DNA of 64,000 bases from an uncultured Verrucomicrobiota bacterium (GCA_937872095.1 CALMNW010000101.1:1-64000); one strand, 5' to 3'. Counted from the stretch's first letter, positions 51,186 to 60,100 are shown. A program made the numbers and translations. The notes: generated by a model from the sequence alone, not told the origin.

Positions 51186-52911
51186 GTTCCGAAACCTCCG
51201 CCAGCATCGCGTCGATGCGCTGCTCCAGTTGCTTGAATTCCGCCGCGTCCATCGGGACCAGGTTCCAGTCCTTCGTCACCGAGGTGAGCTGCAGGAACCA
51301 TTTGCGCGCCGCGTCCTTGTCCGGGAAAAACACCTTCGCCGTGAGAATCCCGTGGATCTTGGCGAACACGTACTTCTGCCGGTCGGCGCCGGTCGCGGCG
51401 TCCACGTCGTGGAAGCTGTTCTGCTGCAGATAGGTCGCGTCCAGGAATTCGCTCTTCAGATAGACCACGAAATCCTCGATGCTCGTGCCTTCCTCGCCGA
51501 CCACCTTCATCATCTGGCTGACTTCGTTGCCCTGCCGCAGCGTCTTGCGCGCCTGCGCGACCTGCTGGCCGTCGACTACGCCCGGATACTTGCTCCAGCT
51601 GTCCAGCGGATGGATGGCCGGGTAGCGCCGCGCGTCCGAGCGCTCGCGGTTCAGGCCGTGGAACGCGCCCACCACCTTCAGCGTCGCCTGCGTCACCGGT
51701 TCGTCGAAGTTGCCGCCCGCGGGCGACACCGTCCCGCCGATCGTCACCGATCCGGTGGTGCCGTCCTTGAGCTTCACCACGCCGCCGCGCTCGTAGAACG
51801 CCGCGATCACGGATTCGAGGTAGGCCGGGAAGGCTTCTTCGCCGGGGATTTCCTCGAGGCGGCCGCTCATTTCGCGCAGCGCCTGCGCCCAGCGGCTGGT
51901 CGAGTCCGCCAGCAACATCACGTTCAGGCCCATCTGCCGGTAGTATTCGCAGATCGTCACCGCCGTGTAGACCGACGCTTCGCGCGCGGCCACCGGCATG
52001 GACGACGTGTTGCAGATGATCAGCGTGCGCTCCATCAGGCTCTTGCCGGTGCGCGGATCGGTCAGCTCAGGGAATTCGCGGAGGGTTTCCACCACTTCGC
52101 CGGCGCGCTCGCCGCACGCCGCCACCAGCACGATGTCCACGTCCGCGTGCTTGCTGGTGATCTGCTGCAGCACGGTCTTGCCCGCGCCGAACGGCCCGGG
52201 AATGCAATACACCCCGCCGCGCGCCACCGGGAAGAACGTGTCGATGATGCGCACCTTCGTCACCAGCGGCTCCACCGGGCGCAACCGTTCGGCGTAGGCC
52301 TTGATGGGCACCTTCACCGGCCATTCCTGCACCATCGCGACGGCGATCTCGTCGCCCCGCTCGCCGCGCAGCTTGGCGACGACCTGGTCCACGTTGTAGG
52401 AACCGGCCGCGAGCGTCTCCTCGACCTTGTATTTTCCGCGCAGGCGAAACGGCACCATGATGCGGTGCTCGAAAATGCCTTCGGGAACGGTCCCGAGCGT
52501 GTCGCCGGCCGTCACTTCGTCGCCCTTGCGCGCCTTCGGCGTGTAGGCCCACTTCTTTTCGCGGTCGAGCGCCTTGAGGTAGGTGCCGCGCTGCAGGAAG
52601 AAGCCGCACTGCTCCGCCAGCTTCGGCAGCGGATTCTGCAGGCCGTCGTAGACCTGCGCCAGCAGGCCGGGGCCCAATTCCACCGCCAGCAGGTTGCCGC
52701 TGAATTCCACCGGATCGCCCACCTTCAGGCCGGACGTGTCCTCGAACACCTGCAGCTCCGCGTTGTCGCCGCGGATGCGGATGACTTCCGACTTCAGCGC
52801 GACGTCGCCCGTGCGCGCGTAGCCCACTTCGCTCTGCGTCACCGGGTTGTCAAAGCGCACCGTGATCAGGTTGCCGTTGATCCCCACGATTCTTCCGACG
52901 TTTTCGCTCAT
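51178..52911 (-). CDS. ntpA: V-type ATP synthase subunit A (catalytic)
   Basis: 577 residues. [12 protein letters not shown] is the catalytic P-loop (GPFGSGKT in many relatives). The V/A-type non-homologous insert lies near residues 110-200, with the bulge region [34 protein letters not shown] and [36 protein letters not shown] are canonical. The start [16 protein letters not shown] matches the beta-barrel domain of the family. It lies 15 bases after the DUF2764 gene. Confidence 0.97.
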   Translation of the reverse strand: MSENVGRIVGINGNLITVRFDNPVTQSEVGYARTGDVALKSEVIRIRGDNAELQVFEDTSGLKVGDPVEFSGNLLAVELGPGLLAQVYDGLQNPLPKLAEQCGFFLQRGTYLKALDREKKWAYTPKARKGDEVTAGDTLGTVPEGIFEHRIMVPFRLRGKYKVEETLAAGSYNVDQVVAKLRGERGDEIAVAMVQEWPVKVPIKAYAERLRPVEPLVTKVRIIDTFFPVARGGVYCIPGPFGAGKTVLQQITSKHADVDIVLVAACGERAGEVVETLREFPELTDPRTGKSLMERTLIICNTSSMPVAAREASVYTAVTICEYYRQMGLNVMLLADSTSRWAQALREMSGRLEEIPGEEAFPAYLESVIAAFYERGGVVKLKDGTTGSVTIGGTVSPAGGNFDEPVTQATLKVVGAFHGLNRERSDARRYPAIHPLDSWSKYPGVVDGQQVAQARKTLRQGNEVSQMMKVVGEEGTSIEDFVVYLKSEFLDATYLQQNSFHDVDAATGADRQKYVFAKIHGILTAKVFFPDKDAARKWFLQLTSVTKDWNLVPMDAAEFKQLEQRIDAMLAEVSEHA

Positions 52912-52926
52912 CTTCGACCGCCTTCG

Positions 52927-53487
52927 TTATTTGAAACTCGCCGCGCCGCTTTGGGCCGCGTTTTCTTCCAGCTGGGAAACCAATTGCTCGAGCCGCTCGC
53001 GGCCCGCCTCTTCCTGCATCGCCGACCAGCGCGCGGCCAGCATCAGCTTGACCGCGAACGCCAGCACCGCCGGCAGCCCGGACGCATCCGCCAGCGCCAG
53101 CTCCTCGACGAATTTCCAGCGCGTCCGGTCCAAGCCCATTTCGCGGGCCAGGGGGCTCGCCTTGGCCAGCGCGTCGCCCACTTCCTTGTCCAGCCACACC
53201 GCGTAGCCCGGATGGCTCTTCAGGAACGGCTTGGCCTCCACGCCCAGCTTGGCCCCGCGCGCTTTCGCCGCCGTGTTGCGGATCTGCGCGTCGCCGCCCG
53301 CCCACGCCCGGGAAAACGCCGCGTGGCCTTCCGCCGCGCGGCCCGCCAGCACCAAGTCCAGTTCCGCCAGATCCGCGCCGCTCAGCACGCCTTGGCACTT
53401 GAACCGGAATTCTTCCGGCGAAAACGGCGGCGGCGCCTCCAGCGACAGCGCCGGCAGCGACGACACCAGATAATGGTAGCCGGCCAT
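52927..53487 (-). CDS. DUF2764 protein of the V-type ATPase operon
   Basis: 186 residues. The start MAGYHYLVSSLPALSLEAPPPFS (Y-x-L-V-S-S-L-P) and the helical remainder match the DUF2764 family, which is found beside V-type ATPase genes in chlamydiae, spirochaetes and Bacteroidetes. In those operons it occupies the place of subunit C and may do its work, but that is inference. DADGLDRTRWKF-like positions (LDRTRWKFVEELA) are the recognisable core. It lies between subunits E and A with gaps of 9 and 15 bases. Confidence 0.82.
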   Translation of the reverse strand: MAGYHYLVSSLPALSLEAPPPFSPEEFRFKCQGVLSGADLAELDLVLAGRAAEGHAAFSRAWAGGDAQIRNTAAKARGAKLGVEAKPFLKSHPGYAVWLDKEVGDALAKASPLAREMGLDRTRWKFVEELALADASGLPAVLAFAVKLMLAARWSAMQEEAGRERLEQLVSQLEENAAQSGAASFK

Positions 53488-53496
53488 CGCCCGCCC

Positions 53497-54108
53497 TTAT
53501 TCCGCCGCTTTCTTCACGATCTGCGCCAGTTCCGGCCGCAGGAAGTTCGCCAGCGAATCCGCGATCGCTTCCTTCGTGAAGTCGTGGAACACCTGCCCGC
53601 CCTTGGCGCCCACGCGGAAGCCCTTGAAAATTTCCTTGTCGCTCTCGATCTGGATCCCCGCCGCCAGCTTGCCTTGGTATTCCTTCGCGAACGCCGCTTT
53701 CACGGCCGCCGCGTCGGCCTCGCCCAGCATCGCGACGATCCCGCCTTCGCCGCCGTCCTGGGCATAGGCTTCCGCCAGTTTCACCAGCATCTGCGCCATC
53801 AGTTCCGGCGTCAGCGCCGCGCCCACCTTGGCGTCCACGATGCCCGCCACCACGTCGCCCACGGAACCGCCGATGCTGATCAACAGGTCGCGCGCCGACT
53901 GCTGGAGCGTCGCCTTGCCGCGTTCCGCGAACGCCGCGGCATCCGCCTCGGCCTTGGCGACCAGATCCTTGGCTTGTTTCTGCGCGTCGGCCACGATCGC
54001 CGCGGCCTTCTTCTTCGCCTCCGCCACCAGCGACTCCGCGGCTTTCTCCCCGGACTCGACCCCTTCCTTGCGGATCCGCTCGATCAGATGTTGCAGTTCT
54101 TCAGCCAT
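53497..54108 (-). CDS. ntpE: V-type ATP synthase subunit E (peripheral stalk)
   Basis: 203 residues. The N-terminal half is a long Ala/Lys/Glu coiled coil (ESGEKAAESLVAEAKKKAAAIVADAQKQ), and the C-terminal half is a compact domain as in subunit E. An AAAGGAAAAG ribosome-binding site precedes the ATG at 54108, so the longer frame to 54219 is rejected. It is the first gene of the operon E-DUF2764-A-B-D-I-K and follows a clear promoter. Confidence 0.9.
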   Translation of the reverse strand: MAEELQHLIERIRKEGVESGEKAAESLVAEAKKKAAAIVADAQKQAKDLVAKAEADAAAFAERGKATLQQSARDLLISIGGSVGDVVAGIVDAKVGAALTPELMAQMLVKLAEAYAQDGGEGGIVAMLGEADAAAVKAAFAKEYQGKLAAGIQIESDKEIFKGFRVGAKGGQVFHDFTKEAIADSLANFLRPELAQIVKKAAE

Positions 54109-54150
54109 GGCTTTTCCTTTGCTCCATAGAAAATATGAAAACGCCTCGCC

Positions 54151-54179
54151 ACGATACACCCCGCCCCCCCGGCCTTCAA
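54151..54179 (-). promoter_or_regulatory. Sigma-70-like promoter of the V-type ATPase operon
   Basis: TTGAAG (54179-54174), a 17-base G-rich spacer and TATCGT (54156-54151) on the minus strand, four matches in each box. Predicted start is near 54144, with a leader of about 36 bases holding the AAAGGAAAAG site. Confidence 0.55.
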
Positions 54180-54215
54180 CCCCAAAAACCCGGCCTCGGC
54201 GGCGATCCGAGGCCG
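54180..54215 (-). terminator. Terminator of the upstream hydrolase gene
   Basis: On the minus strand CGGCCTCGG (54215-54207) pairs with CCGAGGCCG (54199-54191) around a seven-base loop, then GGGTTTTTGGGG follows. It lies about 85 bases after the stop of the hydrolase-like gene and directly before the ATPase promoter. Confidence 0.6.
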
Positions 54216-54300
54216 GCACGGGGTCGACCCCGTCCCCCGATTCGCTTCTGCGGGGTCCGGATGGCCTTACGGGCTCGTCATGGCCGGCAGCGGAGCCGGC

Positions 54301-55914
54301 TCAAGGGCCTCGAAAGGCGTTGCTGACCGCGGCGCCATACCCGCTGTCCAAAACCTGCCGGTGATCGTAGAAGTCGGCGCCGCACCAAAGATTCGACAGG
54401 GCGAGCCGAAGGCCTTGCTCGAACTGCGCCGCCGTCGGCGCCACGCTTCCGAAGGGAGTGGCTTCGACGTGGACCACCGGCAACGCGCGGCGGTCGACCT
54501 GCGCGACGAAATCCGTGGCCGCGGAAAACGTCCACGCGGGAACGAACGTCGCCGGATCCCCGTAGGCGTCCGCCCACTGTTGCCAGATCAGTTCAGCCTG
54601 CACGATCTGCGGCCGGGAAGTCGCCGCCAGATTCAGCACGCCTTCGAAACTGAAGCCCGTGTGGTCGGCGATGTCGGCATCCGCAAACAGGGCGCCGGCG
54701 GCCGAAACCGTCCATGTATACGTGACGCCAAACTCTTTGCCCTTCGCGCGGGTCCACCCGCCGATGGATCCGTACACGCGCTCCGTCAAGGCGGCGGCGC
54801 GGAATTGCCGCCAATCGGCGTCGCCCAGGGTGCCCGTCGGGTACTGCTGGAAATACGCGGCGTTGGCCGCGGCGTCGTAGGTCGCATTCGTGCCCCAGGC
54901 GCCGTAGTCGGTTTCGGCCACGTCCAGCCCATCCACGCCGAGATCGAGGATTTCGTTGATCGTGTGGCCTACCCAGCGCACCGCGTCGGCGTTGAACGGG
55001 GAGAGCAAACGCCGGTCCGGATCGAAATCGCTGCCGTCGCGCGATTTCATGCGCCAGTCCGGTTGGGCTTGCCATGCCCCGACGAAGGCGATGGCCGGCT
55101 GCACCCACGCCACGACCCGAATGCCGCTCTCGTGCGCCCGCAGGATGAACGTCCGAAGGATGTCGTTCGCCCCATGTCCGCCTTCGTGGAACAAATAGGC
55201 GTTGGTCGGATCTTTCCAATACGTGCCGTATTCGCAGCTGAACGCCTTGGCGTAGATCGTATCCACGCCCCAGGCCGCGGCGTTGCTCACGATCAATCCC
55301 ACGACTCCTTCCGTGCTGCCGCCATAGGATTCGGCAGGATAATAGAGGCCGAAATCCACCCGCATGCTCTTGGGCTTGCGCGGCGAGGCGGAATCGGCCG
55401 GATCCGCGCCTTCTTGGACTTTCGTTCCGTCGCCATAGCCGTCCCCGTCCGTGTCGCCGACCTGCCAGTCGGTATGGTGCAGGAAAAATTCCGCGCCGGA
55501 CGCCAGTCCGTCGCCGTCGTCGTCGAAAGAGCTTCCCAGCGCGTAATACCGGGCCATGGGGGCCGAGGGAATCGCCCGTTCGTCCTGCCAGTCGATCGGG
55601 GTATTCGTCGGCAAGGTCAGGTTCGATGACACGACGCTCCAAACCAGCGCGGTAACGTCTCCGTCTGCGGAATATACCTGCCACTCCGTCGCGTTGGTTT
55701 GATCGGAGCGAAGCGTCAAAGCGACCGCACCCGTCGGCTGGCTCAGGCTGGAAAACTGGACGGTGCCGGTCTGGGCCCGCGAACCGCCGGCCAACCCCAG
55801 CCACGCCGACAGGAAAACCGCCGCGAAAATCGAAAGGCTTCCGGAAAAAATCGGGCATGTAGAGGAAGCATCGGTCGCGCAACCGCGGGAACCGGCTGGA
55901 AGAAGCGCTGCCAT
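54301..55914 (-). CDS. Secreted glycoside-hydrolase-like TIM-barrel protein with calcium-binding repeats
   Basis: About 537 residues. An N-terminal export signal has its hydrophobic core at SIFAAVFLSAWLGLAGG. A beta-rich region follows, then two Asp-rich thrombospondin-3/EF-hand-like repeats (DDDGDGLASGAEFF and DTDGDGYGDGTKVQEG). From about residue 190 the sequence reads like a TIM-barrel hydrolase of the family-10-like/GHL group: DTIYAKAFSCEYGTYW, GIRVVAWVQPAIAF, LGVDGLDVAETDYGAW. The substrate is unknown. The ATG at 55914 is chosen; a TTG at 55950 extends the frame by 12 residues. It is transcribed alone, ahead of the ATPase operon. Confidence 0.72.
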   Translation of the reverse strand: MAALLPAGSRGCATDASSTCPIFSGSLSIFAAVFLSAWLGLAGGSRAQTGTVQFSSLSQPTGAVALTLRSDQTNATEWQVYSADGDVTALVWSVVSSNLTLPTNTPIDWQDERAIPSAPMARYYALGSSFDDDGDGLASGAEFFLHHTDWQVGDTDGDGYGDGTKVQEGADPADSASPRKPKSMRVDFGLYYPAESYGGSTEGVVGLIVSNAAAWGVDTIYAKAFSCEYGTYWKDPTNAYLFHEGGHGANDILRTFILRAHESGIRVVAWVQPAIAFVGAWQAQPDWRMKSRDGSDFDPDRRLLSPFNADAVRWVGHTINEILDLGVDGLDVAETDYGAWGTNATYDAAANAAYFQQYPTGTLGDADWRQFRAAALTERVYGSIGGWTRAKGKEFGVTYTWTVSAAGALFADADIADHTGFSFEGVLNLAATSRPQIVQAELIWQQWADAYGDPATFVPAWTFSAATDFVAQVDRRALPVVHVEATPFGSVAPTAAQFEQGLRLALSNLWCGADFYDHRQVLDSGYGAAVSNAFRGP

Positions 55915-56117
55915 GGCGAAAACGGTCTTGAAACGGGGCCGAGAAGTCAAGTCCGACCGGAATCACAACGGGCCCGACAGCGCCGCTCGGGCCGCCGCGT
56001 CGGCGAAATATGCGCCCGGCCGGCGAGATTTGGATTCCCACGCCCCTTGACGAATGTCATATATTGAGGATTCCCAAGGTGGCGAGCCCATGCGCAGCGC
56101 CGCCGAACCCGGAAAGA

Positions 56118-56675
56118 ATGGAAACCATGATTCGAGCGTCGATCTTTTGCGCGGCTTCCGTTTTTCTCGCCTTCGTTTCGAGAAAATCGCTGGTCCGGCC
56201 CCGTTCCCACGGCTTTCCCCGGTTTTTCGCCTGGGAGTCCCTCGCGGCGCTCTTTCTGCTCGTCGTGCCGCGCTGGATCGACGATTGGGCCTCTCCCCGG
56301 CAATGGGCCTCGTGGGCGTTGATCACCGCTTCCGCCTACTTCGCGCTTCGAGGCGCCTATCTGCTTCGGACCCTGGGTCGGCCCGATCCCGCCCGGACCG
56401 GCGACGAACTGTTCCCGTTCGAGCGGACGTCCCGCATCGTCGCTGCCGGCCTTTACCGCTACGTCCGCCATCCCCTCTACGCCTCCCTGATTTTCCTCGC
56501 CTGGGGATTCTTCCTCAAACACCCCATGCGTCCCGAACTGCTGCTGGCTTCCGCCGCATCGGTCTTCCTGATCCTGGCGGCGATAATCGACGAGGCCGAG
56601 TGCGCGGCCCACTTCGGCGATGCCTACCGCGCCTACATGAAAACCACCCGCCGGTTCATCCCTTTCCTCGTTTGA
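56118..56675 (+). CDS. Isoprenylcysteine carboxyl methyltransferase-like membrane protein
   Basis: 185 residues with about four or five membrane helices. RTSRIVAAGLYRYVRHPLYASLIFLAWGFFL is the conserved catalytic stretch (RHPxY), and DEAECAAHFGDAYRAYMKTTRRFIPFL the conserved C-terminal cofactor region of the ICMT/PEMT superfamily. It may methylate a lipid or small hydrophobic substrate; bacterial roles are mostly unknown. The ATG at 56118 follows GGAAAG; the frame to 56010 adds unlikely residues. It is 25 bases upstream of the ACP phosphodiesterase gene. Confidence 0.83.
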   Translation: METMIRASIFCAASVFLAFVSRKSLVRPRSHGFPRFFAWESLAALFLLVVPRWIDDWASPRQWASWALITASAYFALRGAYLLRTLGRPDPARTGDELFPFERTSRIVAAGLYRYVRHPLYASLIFLAWGFFLKHPMRPELLLASAASVFLILAAIIDEAECAAHFGDAYRAYMKTTRRFIPFLV

Positions 56676-56700
56676 GCGGTCCGGCGCAGCCCGTTTTCCC

Positions 56701-57327
56701 GTGAACCTGCTGGCCCATCTGCATCTCTCCGACGGGCGCCCCGCCGCCGTCGCCGCCGGCAACCTCCTGGCCGACTACTTGCGTCGCCTCGGCGCCGATG
56801 CCCCCGACGGCGATTTCGCCGCCGGCGTGCGCCTGCATCGCGCCATCGATGCTTTTGCCGATGCCCATCCCGTCCTGCGCGCCGCGCGCGCCGGCTTCGC
56901 GCCGCCTTGGCGGCGCTGGGGCGGAATCCTCGTCGACGTCGCCTGCGATTTTTTCCTCACCCGCGCCTGGCCGCGCTATTCGTCCGTCCCGCTGCGCGAC
57001 TACGTCGCCGCGCGCCTGGCCGAGATCCAACGTTATCTGCAGGACCGTCCCACGCCCCTCGCGCCCCTCGTCGACCGGCTTCTCGCCGAGGAATGGCTGC
57101 TTTCCTACGGCTCGCCGGAGGGCCTGCGCCTCGCCTTCGACCGCGTCGCCCGCCGTTCGCCCGCCGCCGCCGCCCTGCGCGGCGCCGAACGGGAAATCGA
57201 CCGCCACCGGAAGGCCCTCCAGGCCGCCTTCGACGAATTCTACCCCCAGATCCTCGTCCGCTTCGAACGGACGCTCCCGCCGGCCGCCCCGCCGGAAACT
57301 CAATCTCCTTCGGCGATCTCGCCGTAG
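56701..57327 (+). CDS. Acyl carrier protein phosphodiesterase (AcpH-like)
   Basis: 208 residues. MNLLAHLHLSDGRPAAVAAGNLLADYLR at the N-terminus and VRLHRAIDAFADAHPVLRAAR are the His/Asp motifs of the AcpH (PF04336) family, which removes the 4-phosphopantetheine group from ACP. The first codon is GTG. The last 28 bases overlap the 3' end of the convergent HAMP-domain gene. An unusually Pro/Ser-rich C-terminal tail (PPAAPPETQSPSAISP) is encoded in that overlap. Confidence 0.85.
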   Translation: MNLLAHLHLSDGRPAAVAAGNLLADYLRRLGADAPDGDFAAGVRLHRAIDAFADAHPVLRAARAGFAPPWRRWGGILVDVACDFFLTRAWPRYSSVPLRDYVAARLAEIQRYLQDRPTPLAPLVDRLLAEEWLLSYGSPEGLRLAFDRVARRSPAAAALRGAEREIDRHRKALQAAFDEFYPQILVRFERTLPPAAPPETQSPSAISP

Positions 57328-58376
57328 AGCTTGAGCTGGCATTCGGGGCAGATGCCATGCGTGAAACGCGCGCCCGTGTGTTCGGCGACGAACAGCTCGA
57401 CCTGCTTCCAATAGCCCTGGTCGTCGCGGATTTTCTTGCACGAACAGCAAATCGGCAGGAGGCCGCGCAGCACGTCCATTTTTTCGACGGTTTCCCGCAA
57501 TTGCCGGGTCCGCTCCTCCACCCGTTCCTCCAACCCCTGCTGCGTCGCCTTCAATTCGGCGATCGCCTTTTCCAGATCGGCGCGCGTGCCGCCCAGCGCC
57601 TCGCCCATGGTGTTGAAGGATTCCGCCAGATCGTCGAACTCGTCGAACGTCCGCCCCTCGATGCGGACGTTCAGCCGCCCCAGCGCGAGATCCCGGCAAT
57701 GCGCGGCGATCCGCGCGATGCGCCCGGCCAGCCCGCGCGAGAGATACAGCGCAAACAGCAGCGCCAGCAAAACGGAAGCGAACAGCGAAGCCAGCCCCGT
57801 CAGCCGCAGTTCGCGCAGGTTGTTGCGCACTTCGTTCGCCCGCATGTCGATGCCCACCAGATACCGGCCTTCGCCGTGCCGCAGGGGCGCGTAGCCGGAC
57901 AGGAACACGCCCCACTCGTCCTCGTAGAGCCCGTCGTCCACGACCGGCTGGTGGAAGCCTTCCAGCATCTCGGGCACCACGTCTTCGTAGGCCGTGCCCG
58001 GCAGGGCTTGCCCTTCCGTCTCGTCGGAATCCACCACGAAGGTCACCGTGCCGTCGGCGGCGCGCCGCATCACGTACAGGAACGCGATGTCCGGATTCGT
58101 CCGCCGCACGCGGCGCACTTTTTCCAGCGTTTCCCGGTAGGCCGGCTGGTCCACGTCCGCCGCCGACTGGATGCCGTCGAGCGTCTGCGCGTCGATGGTC
58201 TCGCTCAGCAGCGCGGCGCTGTTTTGCAGGCGCGACTGCAGGCTGCGCATCAGGTTGTCCATCGCCCGCACGTAGAAAAAGGTGCCCACGCTGCCCGAGA
58301 CCAGGAAAACCGCCACGAGGTGGCTTAAAAACAGCTTGGTGGAATATCGGAATCGGATCCGGGGTTTGCGTTTCAT
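57300..58376 (-). CDS. HAMP-domain membrane sensor with a C-terminal cysteine motif
   Basis: 358 residues. Helix 1 (about 14-36), an extracytoplasmic sensor region (40-190), helix 2 (about 193-213) and a HAMP segment (214-262) are followed by a coiled coil (265-303). The C-terminus is LLPICCSCKKIRDDQGYW (307-323) ... FTHGICPECQLKLYGE, a known C-terminal motif of PAS and response-regulator proteins in several phyla. There is no kinase, cyclase or methyl-accepting domain, so output may go through the Cys motif (possibly a metal or redox site) or a partner. The start at 58376 has GGAGAG six bases upstream; an ATG at 58400 is the alternative. Confidence 0.82.
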   Translation of the reverse strand: MKRKPRIRFRYSTKLFLSHLVAVFLVSGSVGTFFYVRAMDNLMRSLQSRLQNSAALLSETIDAQTLDGIQSAADVDQPAYRETLEKVRRVRRTNPDIAFLYVMRRAADGTVTFVVDSDETEGQALPGTAYEDVVPEMLEGFHQPVVDDGLYEDEWGVFLSGYAPLRHGEGRYLVGIDMRANEVRNNLRELRLTGLASLFASVLLALLFALYLSRGLAGRIARIAAHCRDLALGRLNVRIEGRTFDEFDDLAESFNTMGEALGGTRADLEKAIAELKATQQGLEERVEERTRQLRETVEKMDVLRGLLPICCSCKKIRDDQGYWKQVELFVAEHTGARFTHGICPECQLKLYGEIAEGD

Positions 58377-58423
58377 GTCGGCTCTCCCGCTCGGGTTCAT
58401 ATCCGCACGTTCGGATTTCGTTA

Positions 58424-58452
58424 AGACTACGCCCGTGCGTCCCACAATGCAA
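58424..58452 (-). promoter_or_regulatory. Weak candidate promoter of the HAMP-sensor gene
   Basis: TTGCAT (58452-58447), a 17-base spacer and TAGTCT (58429-58424) on the minus strand. Three matches per box; supported mainly by exact spacing and location. Confidence 0.3.
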
Positions 58453-58455
58453 GGG

Positions 58456-58493
58456 GCCGGTTCCCGTGTTTCGGGCCCCGGAGGCGAACCGGC
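58456..58493. other. Hairpin overlapping the hisD stop codon
   Basis: GCCGGTTC (58456-58463) pairs with GAACCGGC (58486-58493), with a further internal CCCG/CGGG pairing. It has no T-tract, so it could end hisD transcription only with help or act as an mRNA 3' stabiliser. Confidence 0.45.
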
Positions 58494-59797
58494 TAGGTTT
58501 CGAACCGGATGCCCGCGGCGCGGGCGTGGCCGTCGAGGCCTTCGACGCGGCCCATCTCCGCGATTAACGGCAGGGTCTCCACCAGGTCGGCGCGCGTGAA
58601 CGCGACCACGCTGGTGCGCTTGCGGAAGGAATCGACCGTCAGGCCCGAGAAGAACGCGGCGGTCCCGCCCGTCGGCAGCACGTGGCTGGGCCCGGCGACG
58701 AAATCGCCGGCGCTCTCCGGCGTCCAGGCGCCGACGAACACCGCGCCGGCGTTCTTGACCTTCGAGAGCCAGCGCCGCGGCTCTTTCGTCATGATCTCGA
58801 AGTGTTCCGGCGCGAACCGGTTCACGAGGTCCATGCCGGTGTCGAGGTGGTCGGTCACCACGAACATGGCGCCGGCGGCGGCCGCGCGCTCGATGGCCTC
58901 GCGGCGCGAGAGCGAAGCGATCTGCCGTTCCATTTCCGCCAGCACCTTCGTCGCCATGGCCATGTAGGGCGTGACCAGCAGCGCCTTCTCGTGGCCGGTG
59001 CCGTGCTCGAGCTGCGAAATCAGGTCGGCGGCCACGTGCGCCGGAACCGCGGTTTCGTCGGCCAGCACCGCGATTTCGCTGGGACCGGCGACCATGTCGA
59101 GATCCACCTCGCCGTAGACCAGCTTCTTGGCCGCGGTGACGTACGGCCCGCCGGGGCCGACGATTTTCTGCACCTTGCGGATCGTGGCCGTGCCGAAGGC
59201 CATCGCGCCGATGGCCTGGATGCCGCCGATGCGGTAGATTTCCGTCGCGCCCGCCACTTCGAGCGCGTGCAGCAGGAACGGATCGACCCGGCCCTTCTTG
59301 TCGCACGGCGTACAAGCCACGATCTCCGGCACGCCCGCGATCTTCGCCAGCGAAACCGTCATCAGCGCCGTCGAGGCCAGCGGGGCCGCGCCGCCGGGGA
59401 CGTAGGCGCCCACGCGGGCCAGCGGCGTGAACTTCTCGCCCAGCACGCCGCCCTTCGGCGTCGCCATGCTCCAGTCCTTGCGCATGCCCGCCTTGCCGAA
59501 ACGCACGATGCGCGCGAAAACGTCCGACGCGCTGCGCTTGAACACCAGGTCCACCTCGTCCGAGGCGGCCAGGCGCTCTTCCTTCGGCACCGCGAACTTG
59601 GCGGGCGTCAGGGCGATCCCGTCGAATTCCTTGACGTACTTCTGCACCGCCTTGTCGCCGACGGCCCGGATGTCCGCCAGCACGCGGCGCGCGGTTTCCT
59701 CCGCCGCCGGATCGATCGCCGGCCGCGCCAGGAAGCGCTCCAGCTCGGCCAGGGCCTTGTGGGGGGTGTATTTCAGGATCGGGATGGACAAGCTCAT
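58493..59797 (-). CDS. hisD: Histidinol dehydrogenase
   Basis: 434 residues, typical length. It catalyses the last two oxidation steps of histidine biosynthesis with NAD and zinc. VGAYVPGGAAPLASTALM is the NAD loop, GTATIRKVQKIVGPGGPYVTAAKKLVYGEVDLDMVAGPSE the family signature, LEHGTGHEKALL includes metal and substrate residues, and NRFAPEHFEIM holds the catalytic Glu-His pair. A TTG at 59803 extends the frame, but ATG 59797 has AGGTGA seven bases upstream. No other his genes are in the window. It lies downstream of the TonB-type module, separated by 63 bases with heptamer repeats. Confidence 0.95.
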   Translation of the reverse strand: MSLSIPILKYTPHKALAELERFLARPAIDPAAEETARRVLADIRAVGDKAVQKYVKEFDGIALTPAKFAVPKEERLAASDEVDLVFKRSASDVFARIVRFGKAGMRKDWSMATPKGGVLGEKFTPLARVGAYVPGGAAPLASTALMTVSLAKIAGVPEIVACTPCDKKGRVDPFLLHALEVAGATEIYRIGGIQAIGAMAFGTATIRKVQKIVGPGGPYVTAAKKLVYGEVDLDMVAGPSEIAVLADETAVPAHVAADLISQLEHGTGHEKALLVTPYMAMATKVLAEMERQIASLSRREAIERAAAAGAMFVVTDHLDTGMDLVNRFAPEHFEIMTKEPRRWLSKVKNAGAVFVGAWTPESAGDFVAGPSHVLPTGGTAAFFSGLTVDSFRKRTSVVAFTRADLVETLPLIAEMGRVEGLDGHARAAGIRFET

Positions 59798-59811
59798 GGG
59801 CAAATCACCTA

Positions 59812-59847
59812 GGTTCTGGGTTCAGGGTTCAGCGGTTCAACGGTTCA
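59812..59847. repeat. GGTTCA heptamer repeats upstream of hisD
   Basis: GGTTCTG, GGTTCAG, GGTTCAG, then GCGGTTCAACGGTTCA: five near-copies of a GGTTCA-based seven- to eight-base unit. The inverted counterpart lies at 62085-62107, on the other side of the TonB module. Confidence 0.7.
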
Positions 59848-59860
59848 CGTTTCGAAGTTC

Positions 59861-60100
59861 CTAAAAACTCTTGATGCTCTCGTTCATGGCGCCGCATTTT
59901 CCGCATTCGGACATCGGCACGTTCCGCCGGTCCACGTACACGTGGCCGCAGACCGAGCAGCGGAAAATGAACGGCGCGGCGCGATGCCGGGGCATCCGCC
60001 GATATCCGCGCACAGAGTAGTAGAGCGTGACGGCGAATACCACCGAAAGATTCACGACCAAAAACATCCGGAACCAATCCGGCAGCGACAGCGGAATCAT
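59861..60100 (-). CDS. Small membrane protein with a C-terminal zinc ribbon
   Basis: 79 residues. One helix (about 10-30, FRMFLVVNLSVVFAVTLYYSV) is followed by a basic segment and two Cys pairs, C48/C51 (FRCSVCGHVY) and C66/C69 (ECGKCGAMN). Together they form a rubredoxin-like or zinc-ribbon fold. The ATG overlaps the stop of the TonB-like gene by four bases. The family is not recognised. The conserved-looking linkage to a TonB module suggests an accessory role, but nothing proves it. Confidence 0.7.
   Translation of the reverse strand: MIPLSLPDWFRMFLVVNLSVVFAVTLYYSVRGYRRMPRHRAAPFIFRCSVCGHVYVDRRNVPMSECGKCGAMNESIKSF

Noticed and set aside
51184-54129. 981-codon plus-strand frame opposite the V-type ATPase genes
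   Set aside because: It is the antisense image of subunits A, E and DUF2764. High third-position GC removes stop codons; the product is low-complexity His/Arg/Ala-rich and matches nothing.
56048-56059. Operator-like TGAC-GAAT-GTCA
   Set aside because: A four-base-arm inverted repeat is too short to support without a known regulator or further copies.
59812-59847. CRISPR array
   Set aside because: The units are only seven or eight bases long with no spacers. No cas genes are in the window.
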